Shown here piece by piece: positions 6,459-6,761 of a DNA stretch of 6,761 nucleotides. Source of the stretch: an uncultured Coriobacteriaceae bacterium (GTDB taxonomy: Bacteria; Actinomycetota; Coriobacteriia; Coriobacteriales; Eggerthellaceae); assembly GCA_902796815.1 (NCBI GenBank), contig CADBQL010000050.1, positions 1-6,761 on the forward strand. Reading direction: 5' to 3'. Numbering within the stretch: the first letter of the stretch is position 1; every line of letters begins with the position of its first letter. The notes below the pieces were generated by a model. The model made no database searches. It saw nothing but the letters and a program-made list of their open reading frames with translations, and had not been told where the DNA came from. The translations under genes were made by a program, and so were the position numbers.

Positions 6459-6761
6459 TTATTCGGATTTCGTGCCCTCGAGATTATCTATGATCGTTTG
6501 CGCACGGCGCTTCAGCGTGCCTTTTGCATTCGCCGCATCAAACGACATCCTATCCTTTAAGGCTGCTTTAACGTCATCGGAGAGCGACCCTTTGGAAAAA
6601 TCTATGAGCGCATTAAGCATATCGTTGAACTCGAGATCGCCGTGATAACACTGTATAGCCTCATCGATGAGGGGCCAAGTCTGTTCCGAACGCTCTTCGC
6701 TCGTAGCACCGAGCTTGCACAAAAACCGCATTGCGCCTAAGCGCACCGATCCGCTCTCTTC
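6459..6761 (-). CDS. C-terminal 100 residues of an unrecognised, probably all-helical protein (5' end beyond window)
   Basis: The frame is open from the right edge to a TAA at 6459-6461, giving 100 residues. A GTG at 6746 could serve as a start, but the frame continues upstream without a stop, nothing like a good Shine-Dalgarno precedes it, and the sequence starts mid-helix, so I treat this as the tail of a longer gene. The residues are mostly helix formers with amphipathic spacing, for example EFNDMLNALIDFSKG and a basic GTLKRRAQTIIDNLE near the end. This would fit the last units of a HEAT/ARM-like helical repeat protein, possibly the DNA-alkylation-repair-like group, but that is a weak impression. 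There is no membrane segment or catalytic motif. A terminator-like hairpin follows, so it is probably not in the acnA operon. Confidence 0.7.
   Translation of the reverse strand, partial: EESGSVRLGAMRFLCKLGATSEERSEQTWPLIDEAIQCYHGDLEFNDMLNALIDFSKGSLSDDVKAALKDRMSFDAANAKGTLKRRAQTIIDNLEGTKSE

Noticed and set aside
6747..6761. Treating the GTG at 6746 as the true start of the right-edge gene
   Set aside because: The frame remains open to the window edge, no good Shine-Dalgarno is seen before the GTG, and the sequence has no N-terminal character, so a truncated longer gene is more likely.

Overview
The window is 6.8 kb of mid-to-high-GC bacterial DNA, and every gene I can support lies on the minus strand. 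It holds two central-carbon enzymes, aconitate hydratase A (acnA) and a homodimeric eukaryote-like NADP-dependent isocitrate dehydrogenase (icd). They are flanked by a large membrane protein of unknown function that runs off the left edge and by the C-terminal end of an unrecognised, probably all-helical protein that enters from the right edge. The enzyme sequences and base composition suggest an actinobacterial gut or oral anaerobe, perhaps Coriobacteriia/Eggerthellaceae. This is an impression from sequence style, not a database match.

In the direction of transcription (right to left): the partial right-edge gene ends at 6459. It is followed by an A-tract/T-tract hairpin that looks like an intrinsic terminator (6371-6412), then a TATAAT box (6307-6312) and a good ribosome binding site leading into acnA (6267 to 3556). 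A 50-bp gap with its own Shine-Dalgarno leads to icd (3505 to 2309). The two genes are almost certainly co-transcribed and together convert citrate to 2-oxoglutarate with production of NADPH, the oxidative branch that feeds glutamate synthesis. No citrate synthase gene is in the window.

Between icd and the membrane-protein gene (2083 to beyond base 1) is a 225-bp AT-rich gap. About 170 bp of it is a dense cluster of nested direct and inverted repeats built around one short core (AAAACACGAC flanked by TGACA/TGTCA arms). The units recur with an exact 61-bp period, the core of one unit is inverted relative to the others, and the last copy is a 22-bp tandem duplication that supplies the final seven codons of icd and part of its stop codon. 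This cluster is the most unusual thing in the window. Nothing else points to a mobile element, defence system, CRISPR array, RNA gene or other new system, and the coding content is otherwise ordinary metabolism.
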